Source: Gammaproteobacteria bacterium
Lineage (GTDB): Bacteria; Pseudomonadota; Gammaproteobacteria; UBA6429; Thiohalophilaceae
Assembly: GCA_016194635.1 (NCBI GenBank)
Contig: JACQBC010000036.1
Coordinates: 60,374-124,373, forward strand
Direction: 5' to 3'
Length of the DNA stretch: 64,000 nucleotides
A program made the translations under genes and the position numbers. The notes under the pieces were generated by a model. It ran no database searches and had not been told where the DNA came from. It was given only the letters and a program-made list of their open reading frames with translations. Positions 26,579 to 35,443 of this stretch are shown here, piece after piece (the first letter of the stretch is position 1; each line of letters opens with the position of its first letter).

Positions 26579-28895
26579 ACGGATTATAGGTTGGAACAGG
26601 CCCAACCCGTATACCCTGGGCCGAACGATTTACCTGGCGGGTCTGATCTTGGTGATAGGAGTGTTGGTTGATTGGTTGCGCATCGATTCACATCTGCCGC
26701 AGCCCGATGTTGGCGGTAGCCAGCGCATTTTGGATCGTTTTGGCCGGGAAATTCGCCACGCCCTAAGTATCCGCGGCGAACGGCGTTATCTTGAACCCTT
26801 GGACAAAATTCCAGAACAATTACGCAACGCGTTTGTGTTGGCCGAGGATCGGCATTTTTACACCCATCAGGGTGTTGAGTGGCGCGCCTTGGCGCGGGGG
26901 TTATATTATTCGCTGCGCCAGTGGCGAAAAGTCTCCGGCGGCAGCACCATCACCATGCAATTGGTGAAGATTAACTGGCCGGAATTACGCGGTGTCGTGC
27001 ATAAACCTGCGCAAATCCTTCAGGCGTTATGGCTGGAACATAAATATTCCAAGGGCGAGTTGTTAACGTATTATCTTAATACGGTTCCGTTTGGGAATAA
27101 AATCTCCGGTGTCGGCGCCGCCTGCCGTTATTTTTTTAATAAAACCTGCGAGCAGTTATCCCCGGGGCAGGTCGCGAGCTTGGCGATTATTCCAAGAAAT
27201 CCTAACTTGTTTATCGGGCGCCCCACCGCGCTGGCGCAACGCCGTCACGATCTATTGCAAAAAATGTTTGCTGCAACCGATACGGTTGTACTGACACAAG
27301 CGCAAAGCGAGCCGATTAAATTTACCAAGACCAATCCGCAATTTTACGCCGCGCATCTTACCGAGCGGATCCTCGAAGAAAAACCCAGCCAAAGTGAGAT
27401 TTTTACAACGATCGATTTGGAGCTGCAAAAAACCCTTCAAGCGCTGCTGTACGCTGAAACCGCCAAGCGGCGCGGCAGCGGTGATAGCGGCGCGGCCCTG
27501 GTGTTGGATAATGACACAGGCGAGGTGCTGGCTTACGTGGGCAGTCCGGATTACTTCGATCCGGCGCATGGCATGGTGGACGGTATCAGGGTGTTACGTT
27601 CACCGGGGTCCGCGCTGAAACCCTTTGTCTACGAACTGGCCTTGGAAAATAATTGGAATTTATACAGCATTGTGCCGGATATTCCCATGGTGTTTTCCAC
27701 CCAGCGTGCGGTGTACGAGCCCAATAACTACGGGGGTAATTTCTCTGGACCGCGCACGATTCGTGATGCGCTAGCGAATTCCAAGAATCTACCCGCTTTA
27801 TATATGACAACGCAACTGGGTGAAACCCGCGTGTTAGAACGGCTGCGCCGTTTGGGATTTACCAGCCTCCAACAACCGGCAGAGTATTACGGTGTCGGAC
27901 TGGCCCTAGGTAACGGTGAAGTGAGTTTATGGGAACTAACCCAGGCCTATAGCATTTTGGCAAGGTTGGGTACAACCATCACGCCGACCTACTTGCGCGG
28001 CAATATCGCCTTACCAAAGCGGGTGATGCCCGCCGAGACGGCTTTTTTAATTGCCGACGTGCTCCGCGATCCGCAGGCTCGCCAGGAAGAGTTTGGCCGC
28101 GGCGGTCCGTTGGAATTCGACTATGATGTTGCCGTGAAAACCGGTACATCGAGTGATTACCGGGATAACTGGACGGTGGGATTCACCAAAAAAATCACCG
28201 TCGGGGTTTGGCGCGGCAATGCCGATGCGACACCTATGTTACAACGCTTGTCGGCCAGCCGGGGCACGGGGCCGTTATTTCATAAGATCATGGATGCGGC
28301 GAATAAATACCGTGATCCGCAGTGGATAAAACGCCCCGCCGGTATTGTGGCGAGCCGGGTATGCGTTTTGTCGGGGGAAAAACCCGGGAAATACTGTTCC
28401 TTGACGCGGCTTGAGTATCATCTGGCGGATCATGCCCCGTTACAGAGCTGCCGCTATCATAAACACCGGCTAATTCCCAATTGCAATGGCAAGGCCGTAA
28501 CACTGACCTATGTGCAATATCCTCAGGAATATCAGGAATGGGCCAAATCCTCGCGCATACCCTCGTTGCAGAATCAATTCCAAGAAACTTGCGGTGGAAC
28601 GAATCCACAGCGGTTGCTGGCGCAGCTGGACAGTCATGCTCCGAGTATCATTGAACCGCTGAACAATACGCTGTATGCGATTGATCCAACGATTCCCTTG
28701 GACCACCAAGAGATTCGATTCGTGCTGCGGGGCGTAGAGCACAATCACGGCGTGCGTGTATTTATGAATGATCAGCCCACAACACTCGTGGCCGATAATG
28801 ACGAGGTGTTTTGGCCGCTGCAACGGGGTAGATATACATTTTATCTTAAGCAAGGGCAGAAGGTTTCCAACGCGGTTAGCATTTTAGTGCGATGA
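26538..28895 (+). CDS. pbpC: Penicillin-binding protein 1C
   Basis: About 785 aa using the ATG at 26538-26540; an in-frame TTG at 26511 is the alternative. One N-terminal membrane helix (IYLAGLILVIGVLVDWLRI), then the glycosyltransferase 51 domain with EDRHFYTHQGV and GGSTITMQLVK, then the transpeptidase with the Ser-x-x-Lys motif in SPGSALKPFVYE, SKN and KTGTSSDYRDNW, and a C-terminal BiPBP_C-like domain with cysteines. Class A PBP1C is thought to repair peptidoglycan where a protease has breached the outer membrane and been trapped by the macroglobulin, which fits its overlap with that gene. Confidence 0.93.
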   Translation: MENQRPPNLLLKNKRIIGWNRPNPYTLGRTIYLAGLILVIGVLVDWLRIDSHLPQPDVGGSQRILDRFGREIRHALSIRGERRYLEPLDKIPEQLRNAFVLAEDRHFYTHQGVEWRALARGLYYSLRQWRKVSGGSTITMQLVKINWPELRGVVHKPAQILQALWLEHKYSKGELLTYYLNTVPFGNKISGVGAACRYFFNKTCEQLSPGQVASLAIIPRNPNLFIGRPTALAQRRHDLLQKMFAATDTVVLTQAQSEPIKFTKTNPQFYAAHLTERILEEKPSQSEIFTTIDLELQKTLQALLYAETAKRRGSGDSGAALVLDNDTGEVLAYVGSPDYFDPAHGMVDGIRVLRSPGSALKPFVYELALENNWNLYSIVPDIPMVFSTQRAVYEPNNYGGNFSGPRTIRDALANSKNLPALYMTTQLGETRVLERLRRLGFTSLQQPAEYYGVGLALGNGEVSLWELTQAYSILARLGTTITPTYLRGNIALPKRVMPAETAFLIADVLRDPQARQEEFGRGGPLEFDYDVAVKTGTSSDYRDNWTVGFTKKITVGVWRGNADATPMLQRLSASRGTGPLFHKIMDAANKYRDPQWIKRPAGIVASRVCVLSGEKPGKYCSLTRLEYHLADHAPLQSCRYHKHRLIPNCNGKAVTLTYVQYPQEYQEWAKSSRIPSLQNQFQETCGGTNPQRLLAQLDSHAPSIIEPLNNTLYAIDPTIPLDHQEIRFVLRGVEHNHGVRVFMNDQPTTLVADNDEVFWPLQRGRYTFYLKQGQKVSNAVSILVR

Positions 28896-29518
28896 GGTTA
28901 TCCGCCGGCATAATTTTTATCGCGTTATTACGTTGCCACTACTTATTAGCCGCTACCTGTAGCTATGACAGCTGGGTGTGGGATGTCGTGCAAAAGAAAT
29001 CGGTCAGCCACTCCAAGGTGATCAAATCAAGCGCCCAACTCAGTGCCGAGGAGCGTGGCACGGTACCAGGCTGTACGGTTTGCGAACAAGACCAGGTCGA
29101 GATCCGTCTAGACACCCTGCCGGTGTTCAAGGTGTGTAAGATCTTGCAAGCGCCGGTGACGCGCGCTATTCAACAGGCCCGCGCCGATGGTTTTCCACTA
29201 ACTTCGGTGGTGGGTTACCGTGTGGGGAAAACCAAGGGCGCGGTGAATGCCTTGGGACAACGGACTCAATTCAGCAACCATTCGTACGGCACCGCCCTGG
29301 ATTTTAACGCCGACAGTAACGGATTATACGCCGCCTGTGTTGAGTTTAATCCACTGTGCCGGCTGGTTCGCGGCGGAGAATACTACCCAACGAAGAGGGG
29401 CGCGATCACCCGCGCATCAAGCTTGTATAAAGCCATGCGGATGGCGGGATTTAAGTGGGGAGGCGAGATTGCCGGTAAACAAAAGGATTTTATGCACTTC
29501 TCGTTAACCGGGATGTGA
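28892..29518 (+). CDS. Secreted M15-family D,D-carboxypeptidase-like protein
   Basis: 208 aa; its ATG overlaps the pbpC stop (ATGA). A signal peptide covers about residues 1-22. The zinc-binding pattern of M15/VanY-like enzymes is seen as SNHSYGTALDFN (His and Asp ligands) and the C-terminal KDFMHF (catalytic Asp and His ligand). It should cleave the D-Ala-D-Ala end of peptidoglycan stems in the periplasm. Several cysteines (CTVCEQD, CVEFNPLC) suggest disulfides. Coupling to PbpC and the macroglobulin makes this a three-gene envelope-repair operon. Confidence 0.85.
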   Translation: MRLSAGIIFIALLRCHYLLAATCSYDSWVWDVVQKKSVSHSKVIKSSAQLSAEERGTVPGCTVCEQDQVEIRLDTLPVFKVCKILQAPVTRAIQQARADGFPLTSVVGYRVGKTKGAVNALGQRTQFSNHSYGTALDFNADSNGLYAACVEFNPLCRLVRGGEYYPTKRGAITRASSLYKAMRMAGFKWGGEIAGKQKDFMHFSLTGM

Positions 29519-29523
29519 TCGCA

Positions 29524-30030
29524 TTATCGTGTATTCGCCAGCCATTGCAATGAGTCAATTTTTATTTGCACCGGTTTGAGTGTTGTAGCGGGATCCACGG
29601 CCATGATTCGCAGTAGCAAGGCGGCGTCGCTGGGTAAGTCGGCCACCACCTCGCGCAGGGATTGTTGCGCCTTGGTCACGCCTAACACATAGTCACGCGC
29701 CTGGGACTGCGCGACGGGGTAAAGACCCACACACCCAATTGGAATGTCTTCCACGCCAATATCTGTTACAAAATAACTGCACAACATCAGGCCCTGATGT
29801 TGTGGGTTCTCGATATGCGACAAACTAATTTGCAATATTTCCGCCAGGGTCTCGATCGTAGTGCTGGACAGGGCTATGCGTGTACTGGGGCTGGCATCGC
29901 TCAAGGTGATGGAATCTGATTTACACAACAATTCCACGCGGGTGGTGGCCGGGTTTACCTCCGCCGTTACGACGCTAGGTTGGGAGTTGATAAAACCCAT
30001 GAGCAGAAACAAATAAAGTGAGTTCTTCAT
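29524..30030 (-). CDS. Secreted protein of unknown function beside tyrosinase
   Basis: 168 aa with a signal peptide (KNSLYLFLLMGFINS) and a good GGAG ribosome site. The mature part has three cysteines (LLCKSD, LMLCSYF, IGCVGL) and a C-terminal helical segment; no domain is recognised. It lies 24 bp downstream of the tyrosinase gene on the same strand, so it may be an accessory such as a copper chaperone or caddie-like partner, but no Met/His copper motif supports this. Confidence 0.7.
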   Translation of the reverse strand: MKNSLYLFLLMGFINSQPSVVTAEVNPATTRVELLCKSDSITLSDASPSTRIALSSTTIETLAEILQISLSHIENPQHQGLMLCSYFVTDIGVEDIPIGCVGLYPVAQSQARDYVLGVTKAQQSLREVVADLPSDAALLLRIMAVDPATTLKPVQIKIDSLQWLANTR

Positions 30031-30054
30031 GGTGGATCTCCTTGTACTATCTTT

Positions 30055-31482
30055 TTAGTGAACAAATCCAAGCCGCAATTGTTTAAAGCTAAATTTACGT
30101 TGCGGCACGGGCGCAGTTTCAATGGCGGGCACCAACACAATTTGCACGTCCATCTTCGTCATAGTAGTTAGTTGTCCAGCGGGAATTAACTTGCGTAAGG
30201 TCGAGGTTATATCCACAAGATAACTTGGGTATGTTCCCGCCTGCGTGTGTTCGGCGTGGTCGCCGCCGAAAAAGGCAAAACTGCCGGCGTAATGCGGATC
30301 GGTAATCGGGGTGGTTGCGTTGGCGTCCGGTTTATTGATAAAAACCCGTGCGAAAAAATCATTTTCCTTGGGGAGGTTAACCTGATCAATCGTCAGGAAT
30401 AGCCGATCCGGCGCATGGGGGGTGATGATAGGTTGCAATAAATTGGATTCCACTTGTAGGCTATGCTGGCTGGCGGTGTTGGCCTGTACTTCAACGGCGC
30501 GCGCCAGCTCTACTTGGCGATGGAATTCAAATTTAACTGCGGCACCGTCTTGTAGGAATTTGCGCAACTCGGCCGTGTCCGCCATAGCCTGGGCCTTAAA
30601 GTTCACACCGCAACTACCTAAAACAACGTTGTCGTACTGGTAACTCAACAAGGGCATCAACAAGGTTGTCAAGACATTAATATTGACAGGATTGCCGTCG
30701 GCATCACAAAAATCACCCGTGAAAGTAAAATTCGACCAGGTAGTATCATTGGTGTTGGCGTGATGGCGCACGATATTCCAATCGACCCAGCAACGTTCGA
30801 TCATATTGTGGTGCGTCCAGAATACCGGGTCCAGCGGTGACATAAACGTCCCCATGTCTCCGCCGACAAACCCATGCACCGAGTTATGCGGTGTGGCCTC
30901 TAACCTGCCATAGGTCGATGCTCCCCGTTGGGTGGTGGACATACCGCTGGCAAACAGCAAAAAATTCGGTTCATTGAGAATATCGTCCACCACGGTTTGA
31001 CCTACCACTGCGTCGGAAATAACCGAGCTTTGAGTGGCCGAACGGTTGGCATCGAACAGCGGGTTGCCCGCGCCACCCCAAAATACCGCGGGAACATGTT
31101 TGTCGCCTGTCCAATTCCAATACGGCAAGGCAAAGTCCTGATTACCGGTGAGCTTCTGGCAGATCTTTTCAAAATAAAATAGATAGGCACGATGCCAGGG
31201 CAGGAAAAACCAGTTGGAATGCGGGCAATGATTTAAATGGATTTCCGCTTGTTTGGTCCAGTTGCGCAGATCACCCGCGGGCAGGGCCTGCATTGCCGAG
31301 ATGGCGGCTTTGTAGGTTTCGATAATGGGATCATTGGCCGCCAACGAACTAATACAGCGACGCACCGGGCGATCGCGAATCGCTTGCAAGATAGCCTCGC
31401 ATCCTCCGGTGGAGGCCAGTAGCAGCAATGCAGCACTGTTACCTAATGATTTTAAAAAATCCCTACGTGTTAAACCCTCCAT
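30055..31482 (-). CDS. Tat-exported tyrosinase-family type 3 copper protein
   Basis: 475 aa from the ATG at 31480-31482. The start is set by a twin-arginine signal (TRRDFLKSLG) with hydrophobic core and a possible lipobox ending GGC. The binuclear copper centre is seen as CuA (IHLNHCPH, then FFLPWHRAYLFYFE) and CuB (NSVHGFVGG, then DPVFWTHHNMIERCW). Tyrosinases oxidise phenols to quinones. The C-terminal 200 residues form a beta-rich extension that resembles the core-shielding domain of plant polyphenol oxidases and may cover the active site. Tat export fits folding and copper loading in the cytoplasm. Confidence 0.92.
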   Translation of the reverse strand: MEGLTRRDFLKSLGNSAALLLLASTGGCEAILQAIRDRPVRRCISSLAANDPIIETYKAAISAMQALPAGDLRNWTKQAEIHLNHCPHSNWFFLPWHRAYLFYFEKICQKLTGNQDFALPYWNWTGDKHVPAVFWGGAGNPLFDANRSATQSSVISDAVVGQTVVDDILNEPNFLLFASGMSTTQRGASTYGRLEATPHNSVHGFVGGDMGTFMSPLDPVFWTHHNMIERCWVDWNIVRHHANTNDTTWSNFTFTGDFCDADGNPVNINVLTTLLMPLLSYQYDNVVLGSCGVNFKAQAMADTAELRKFLQDGAAVKFEFHRQVELARAVEVQANTASQHSLQVESNLLQPIITPHAPDRLFLTIDQVNLPKENDFFARVFINKPDANATTPITDPHYAGSFAFFGGDHAEHTQAGTYPSYLVDITSTLRKLIPAGQLTTMTKMDVQIVLVPAIETAPVPQRKFSFKQLRLGFVH

Positions 31483-31934
31483 AAGGTCTCTCCCTGTTTG
31501 AATGTTGTGATGGGTACGGCAGCTAAGGTGCGGTGCATGATTGAGTGGCCATCGGCATGTATGCGCCGATCCACAACGTTCGCCTAGCGTAGCGTTGAAT
31601 GAGCGTGCTGGCAAGTTACAAACTGTTACAAGATTTAATTTGTAAGCGGATCTAAACCAGATTGTAATATTTGTGTGGGTGTTAGTATGAGGATGGTCAC
31701 AGTCTTGTTAACACATAATTGCCCTGATTTTTTATGCGCCGCCTAGCCTGCAAGATTGCGACAGTAAATACGTCTGGCTGAATGCGGCCATCCCCATTGA
31801 GGAAATTCATCCAAGTCACAAGATCCACATGGCCGCGGAGGTTTTATCGGTCTTGGCTAAAATACGATGTATTTTTACCTTGAATGATCTGTAGGTGGTA
31901 TTACCTAAGTGATCCGAGCACGACCCGCCATAAA
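31483..31934. other. 450 bp without an intact gene
   Basis: Contains the upstream region of the tyrosinase gene and, on the plus strand at about 31710-31893, an open frame with no start codon that reads KYVWLNAAIPIEEIHPSHK and ends at a TAG. This may be the tail of a lost gene; no family is recognised. Confidence 0.35.
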
Positions 31935-34055
31935 TTACGCGTTTAACCAACCGCATGTTTCAAGCACGGCCTCCCAGCATTTTCCAAACATAGTGAATTG
32001 TAAGTTCTTTATCCCACGGTTGGGTTCGATCCATGCGATCGTGACACCACACCATTCAATTCCAGGGGCAAGACGCACACAGTGCCGGCCTTCTTGTCGC
32101 CATGTGTGGCTGGCTTCGTCCCAGTAGCGATGGTAGCGGCTATCGCAACCCGCGCCGAGCGGTCTTAAGAGTGCGATGAAGAGTCGACGGATTGGACCCA
32201 GCGGTAACAGATGTAACCCTGGCCGATCACCCCAATGCTCGGCCGCAGTGCTTAAAGGGGTCAATCCTAACGCCAGCAGCCACAGGTCAAGCAGGGCATG
32301 ACGTTTTCCGCGCCGATCAAAATAGCCGATCACGGCGGGGGTTTCGATGAATGCCGCCGAGCTGCCGCCGTCTGCGACCAAGCGTGCTTGGCCAAGTAGG
32401 GTTAATTCGCTGCGCAGTTGGCTGCTTTGGGTCACTGTTATTCCAGGGATACGCAGGCGGTAGGTAAGAACCCGTCCGGGAAGCAAGTGGAGGGCGGCGG
32501 TAAGTTGTGCGTTGCGCGGCGCGGCGGCTAAACGTGTGCCCTGCGCTGGCAGATGGTAGAGATGAAATTCAGTATGACCCTGGTTACGCACCAGTACATT
32601 GGTGAGGTGAAATGGACGGGTGGGACTCCCCAGCCATTCGTCATTTTGCACATGCAGGTGCAAATGGGGCTCGGGGGAACGTCCCGAGCTACCACAAGTC
32701 GCTACAGCTTGTCCGGTTTCCACCCATTGACCGACTTGTACTCTGAGGCTGCCCTGACTGAGGTGGGCAAGCACTACGTAATAGCCGTAGGTGCTGCGTA
32801 ACAACAGAAAATTACCCCAGTTATTGACCACGTCGACTTCACCCGGGGTGAGATCGGGAAGATCGTCGCGTAAACGCACCACCTGGCCGGACGTGGGGGC
32901 GAGCACCGGTGCGCCGAAGCAATAATAATCGCCTTGGGCAAAGCCGCTTCCGCGATGGCTAGACGTTCCTTCAGTGATGTGGAAATCAAGCGCGTGACAC
33001 CACGCGCCGCGGTGGGTATGGGGGCCGTTAAATCCTTGCGATACTCGCCACTCACCATGGAACGGAGGTTGTAGCGCCGGGGTCGTGGGATCGCCACCGC
33101 GGGTACGCGCAAGACGCAACCGCTCGATTGAGGTTTCCGGTAGCGTTGGATAGTCCAAGCTGAGGTACGGCGGTTTTATCGTTGTGCGCATACTCATGCC
33201 ACCTAGCCAAAGATATACCGCAAAAATGAACGGCAGTGTCAGCAGTGGCAAATACACCAGATGCAGTAGTGCGCCCTGTATTATGGTTAACCAAGCGGCC
33301 AATGCGCCGCCTGCCAAGGCGAGCAAAAAGCTACTCCGGCCCGGTAGCATGAAAATTCCGCCCAAGGCCATGGCGGATAACATGAAATTGAAGTCGGCGG
33401 CATGTCCATCCTGGTGATGCAACAACCATAAAACAGTATGACCCGCGAGGTAACCTGCGACTGCCAACAAGGCGAGATAACGCGATGCTAGCGTAAGACC
33501 CGCGAACAGGAGCGCACCCGCAACCGGATAGGGAACCAGCATCAACCCGCCGAGGGACATGAAGAAATTGTCTAGCCAGGGTGTAAACACGCTCTGCGTA
33601 GAGGATGTAAGAACCAGCGGCGGCGGTGCCACGGGTGTAGCACGCATGGCGAGCATGACCATCCAGGTTATCAGGACGAAAGGCAGACTCAAGACAGGCA
33701 GTTTTCCCCAACGCCACAGCAAGGCAGCGAGCCAGTGGCTTATAAGCGTAGTAACCAGGGCGACGGCCAGTAGCCAGCCGAGTAAGGTCAGATCTGTTGT
33801 ATGGAAGGCGCCGACGAACAGGCCGACCAACATGCTGTTTAACAAGTGCGGTTCGCGTCCGCCGCTGAGGCCGAGTAATTGTCCCCAAAACGCGGCGGCA
33901 AGCAACGCAACCAAACCTGCCAGCGCCGCATGCGGTGACCACCATGTAATAGCGGCAAACCACGCACCGACCCAGGGTGATTCACAAAATAAAACCCCAG
34001 CATACGCCCGCGCCAGCGGCGCGAGTCGCTGGCCCAGACGTAGTAGCCGTGTCAT
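31935..34055 (-). CDS. Urea-transporter-like membrane domain fused to M23 metallopeptidase
   Basis: 706 aa; its ATG overlaps the preceding stop by 4 bp. Residues about 10-290 are very hydrophobic and follow the internal repeat of the UT urea channel family (LLNSMLVGLFVG and LPFVLITW in repeat 1; DFNFMLSAMALGG and LPFIFAVYLW in repeat 2). From about 340 a periplasmic M23 peptidase follows, with HALDFH, LAHLSQG and HLHLHV supplying zinc ligands, and a C-terminal tail of about 180 residues rich in Trp and Arg. The fusion suggests a product that crosses the membrane and is trimmed, or a channel coupled to wall processing. It is the last gene of the RRE/ATP-grasp operon. Confidence 0.85.
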   Translation of the reverse strand: MTRLLRLGQRLAPLARAYAGVLFCESPWVGAWFAAITWWSPHAALAGLVALLAAAFWGQLLGLSGGREPHLLNSMLVGLFVGAFHTTDLTLLGWLLAVALVTTLISHWLAALLWRWGKLPVLSLPFVLITWMVMLAMRATPVAPPPLVLTSSTQSVFTPWLDNFFMSLGGLMLVPYPVAGALLFAGLTLASRYLALLAVAGYLAGHTVLWLLHHQDGHAADFNFMLSAMALGGIFMLPGRSSFLLALAGGALAAWLTIIQGALLHLVYLPLLTLPFIFAVYLWLGGMSMRTTIKPPYLSLDYPTLPETSIERLRLARTRGGDPTTPALQPPFHGEWRVSQGFNGPHTHRGAWCHALDFHITEGTSSHRGSGFAQGDYYCFGAPVLAPTSGQVVRLRDDLPDLTPGEVDVVNNWGNFLLLRSTYGYYVVLAHLSQGSLRVQVGQWVETGQAVATCGSSGRSPEPHLHLHVQNDEWLGSPTRPFHLTNVLVRNQGHTEFHLYHLPAQGTRLAAAPRNAQLTAALHLLPGRVLTYRLRIPGITVTQSSQLRSELTLLGQARLVADGGSSAAFIETPAVIGYFDRRGKRHALLDLWLLALGLTPLSTAAEHWGDRPGLHLLPLGPIRRLFIALLRPLGAGCDSRYHRYWDEASHTWRQEGRHCVRLAPGIEWCGVTIAWIEPNRGIKNLQFTMFGKCWEAVLETCGWLNA

Positions 34056-35443
34056 TCAGGCAAGCCGGCAGGGAAGGGGTGGCGCAGTGTTTCGGGTAGA
34101 CGCTCCATGTCGTTGAGCATTTGCATTGTCTCAGGGGCACGGACCAGTTCTACCTCACCTTCCTGAGTTATCATCACCACCGCGGGACGAAACTGAATGA
34201 ACTGCATCCATTGAGTATTGTTGTAAGCTCCAACCGGACGAATCGTCAACGCCTCGCCGACACTGAGCGCTGGTAGCATAATGGAAGCGCGAACCACATC
34301 GATATTCATGCACAATGGCCCGTAGAGTACGGTTTCCTCGGTTATGCTGTCGATGTGGCGCAAGGGTTTGATCTCATGGTTATACCAGAAGGCGGTAAAT
34401 AATAAATTCAAACCTGCGTCGAGTATGGTTGCACGGCGTCCATCCGGTAGACGCTTATTACCTACCACGGTGGTCACCAGTGTTTCCGCATCGTCGACCA
34501 TGGCCCTTCCGGTTTCCAATATGAGTGTTGGCAAGGGTTTGCCTTCCGCGCTGCGTTTGGCCGTGATTTCTTTCAGGGCGTTGACGATAGCCTCAGCGTA
34601 ATCGTCAAAGGTAGGTACGACCAAGTCCGCTGGTAGATAAGCACCTTGCAAGGAATTACGCGAAGCAAAGCCGCCACCGATGTCCAAGTATTCGATTTCA
34701 CAGCCATAGTCGCGTTCCACTTTGTCCATAAAACCGCCCATGATACGTGCTTGGACGGCATAGGCGCGGGTATCCAGCACAAAAGTACCGATATGACTGT
34801 GCAGGCCAATCAGCTTGAGCCATGGACTGGAGTGGATGCGCTGTACCGCGTTCATGGCCGCGCCGGATTCGATATTAAAACCAAACCGGCTCCATGCCTC
34901 GGTATAACCCGTGGCGAAATTGAGGCGTATGCCGATCGAAACCTGTTTGCGCTGATTACTCGCGATTTGTTCCAGGGCAAACAGTTCATCCAAATGGTCA
35001 ATATTAATCAGCGCGCCTTCGCGCACTGCTTGTTCCAATATGTAGTTGGGCTTCCAGGGTCCATTGAAGATGATGTGTGAACCGGGGACACCCAGCGCGC
35101 GTGCTTTTAAATATTCGAAATCGGAAACCACCTCGGCCCACGATCCTTCTTGGTGCATGATGTTGCACACCGCGTTATTGTAATTGGTTTTATAGGACCA
35201 GCCGTGGCGTACTTTGGGCCAACGGCTGGCGAACGCCTGCCGCAGGCGGCGGGCATTTTCTCGCAAGGTTTTTTCCGACACTATGAATAATGGCGAGCCG
35301 TATTGCTCCCGTAACTGCGCGATCTCTACTCCATCGATATCCGACTGGTACGACGATTGTGGTGGTGCGTCACCAAACTTGTTCATAATCCCGGCGCGAT
35401 GCGGTACGAGTGCTGGGGGTTCCCAGGTTTTCTGTTGGGTCAT
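34052..35443 (-). CDS. Fold-type III PLP-dependent decarboxylase (LysA/ODC superfamily)
   Basis: 463 aa. PLP lysine in WSYKTNYN, glycine loop DIGGGF, His in HSHIGTF, ETGRAMV in place of the usual EPGR phosphate-binding motif, and the C-terminal GPLCMNIDVV in place of the CESGD motif of diaminopimelate decarboxylases. The catalytic Cys is kept but the following substrate residues differ, so the substrate is probably not meso-diaminopimelate. It overlaps both neighbours by 4 bp in an operon with an ATP-grasp ligase and an RRE protein, pointing to a specialised amino acid or peptide pathway and not housekeeping lysine synthesis. Confidence 0.85.
   Translation of the reverse strand: MTQQKTWEPPALVPHRAGIMNKFGDAPPQSSYQSDIDGVEIAQLREQYGSPLFIVSEKTLRENARRLRQAFASRWPKVRHGWSYKTNYNNAVCNIMHQEGSWAEVVSDFEYLKARALGVPGSHIIFNGPWKPNYILEQAVREGALINIDHLDELFALEQIASNQRKQVSIGIRLNFATGYTEAWSRFGFNIESGAAMNAVQRIHSSPWLKLIGLHSHIGTFVLDTRAYAVQARIMGGFMDKVERDYGCEIEYLDIGGGFASRNSLQGAYLPADLVVPTFDDYAEAIVNALKEITAKRSAEGKPLPTLILETGRAMVDDAETLVTTVVGNKRLPDGRRATILDAGLNLLFTAFWYNHEIKPLRHIDSITEETVLYGPLCMNIDVVRASIMLPALSVGEALTIRPVGAYNNTQWMQFIQFRPAVVMITQEGEVELVRAPETMQMLNDMERLPETLRHPFPAGLPE

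Noticed and set aside
34052..35443. Housekeeping diaminopimelate decarboxylase (lysA)
   Set aside because: The CESGD and EPGR motifs are altered and the operon context is specialised.
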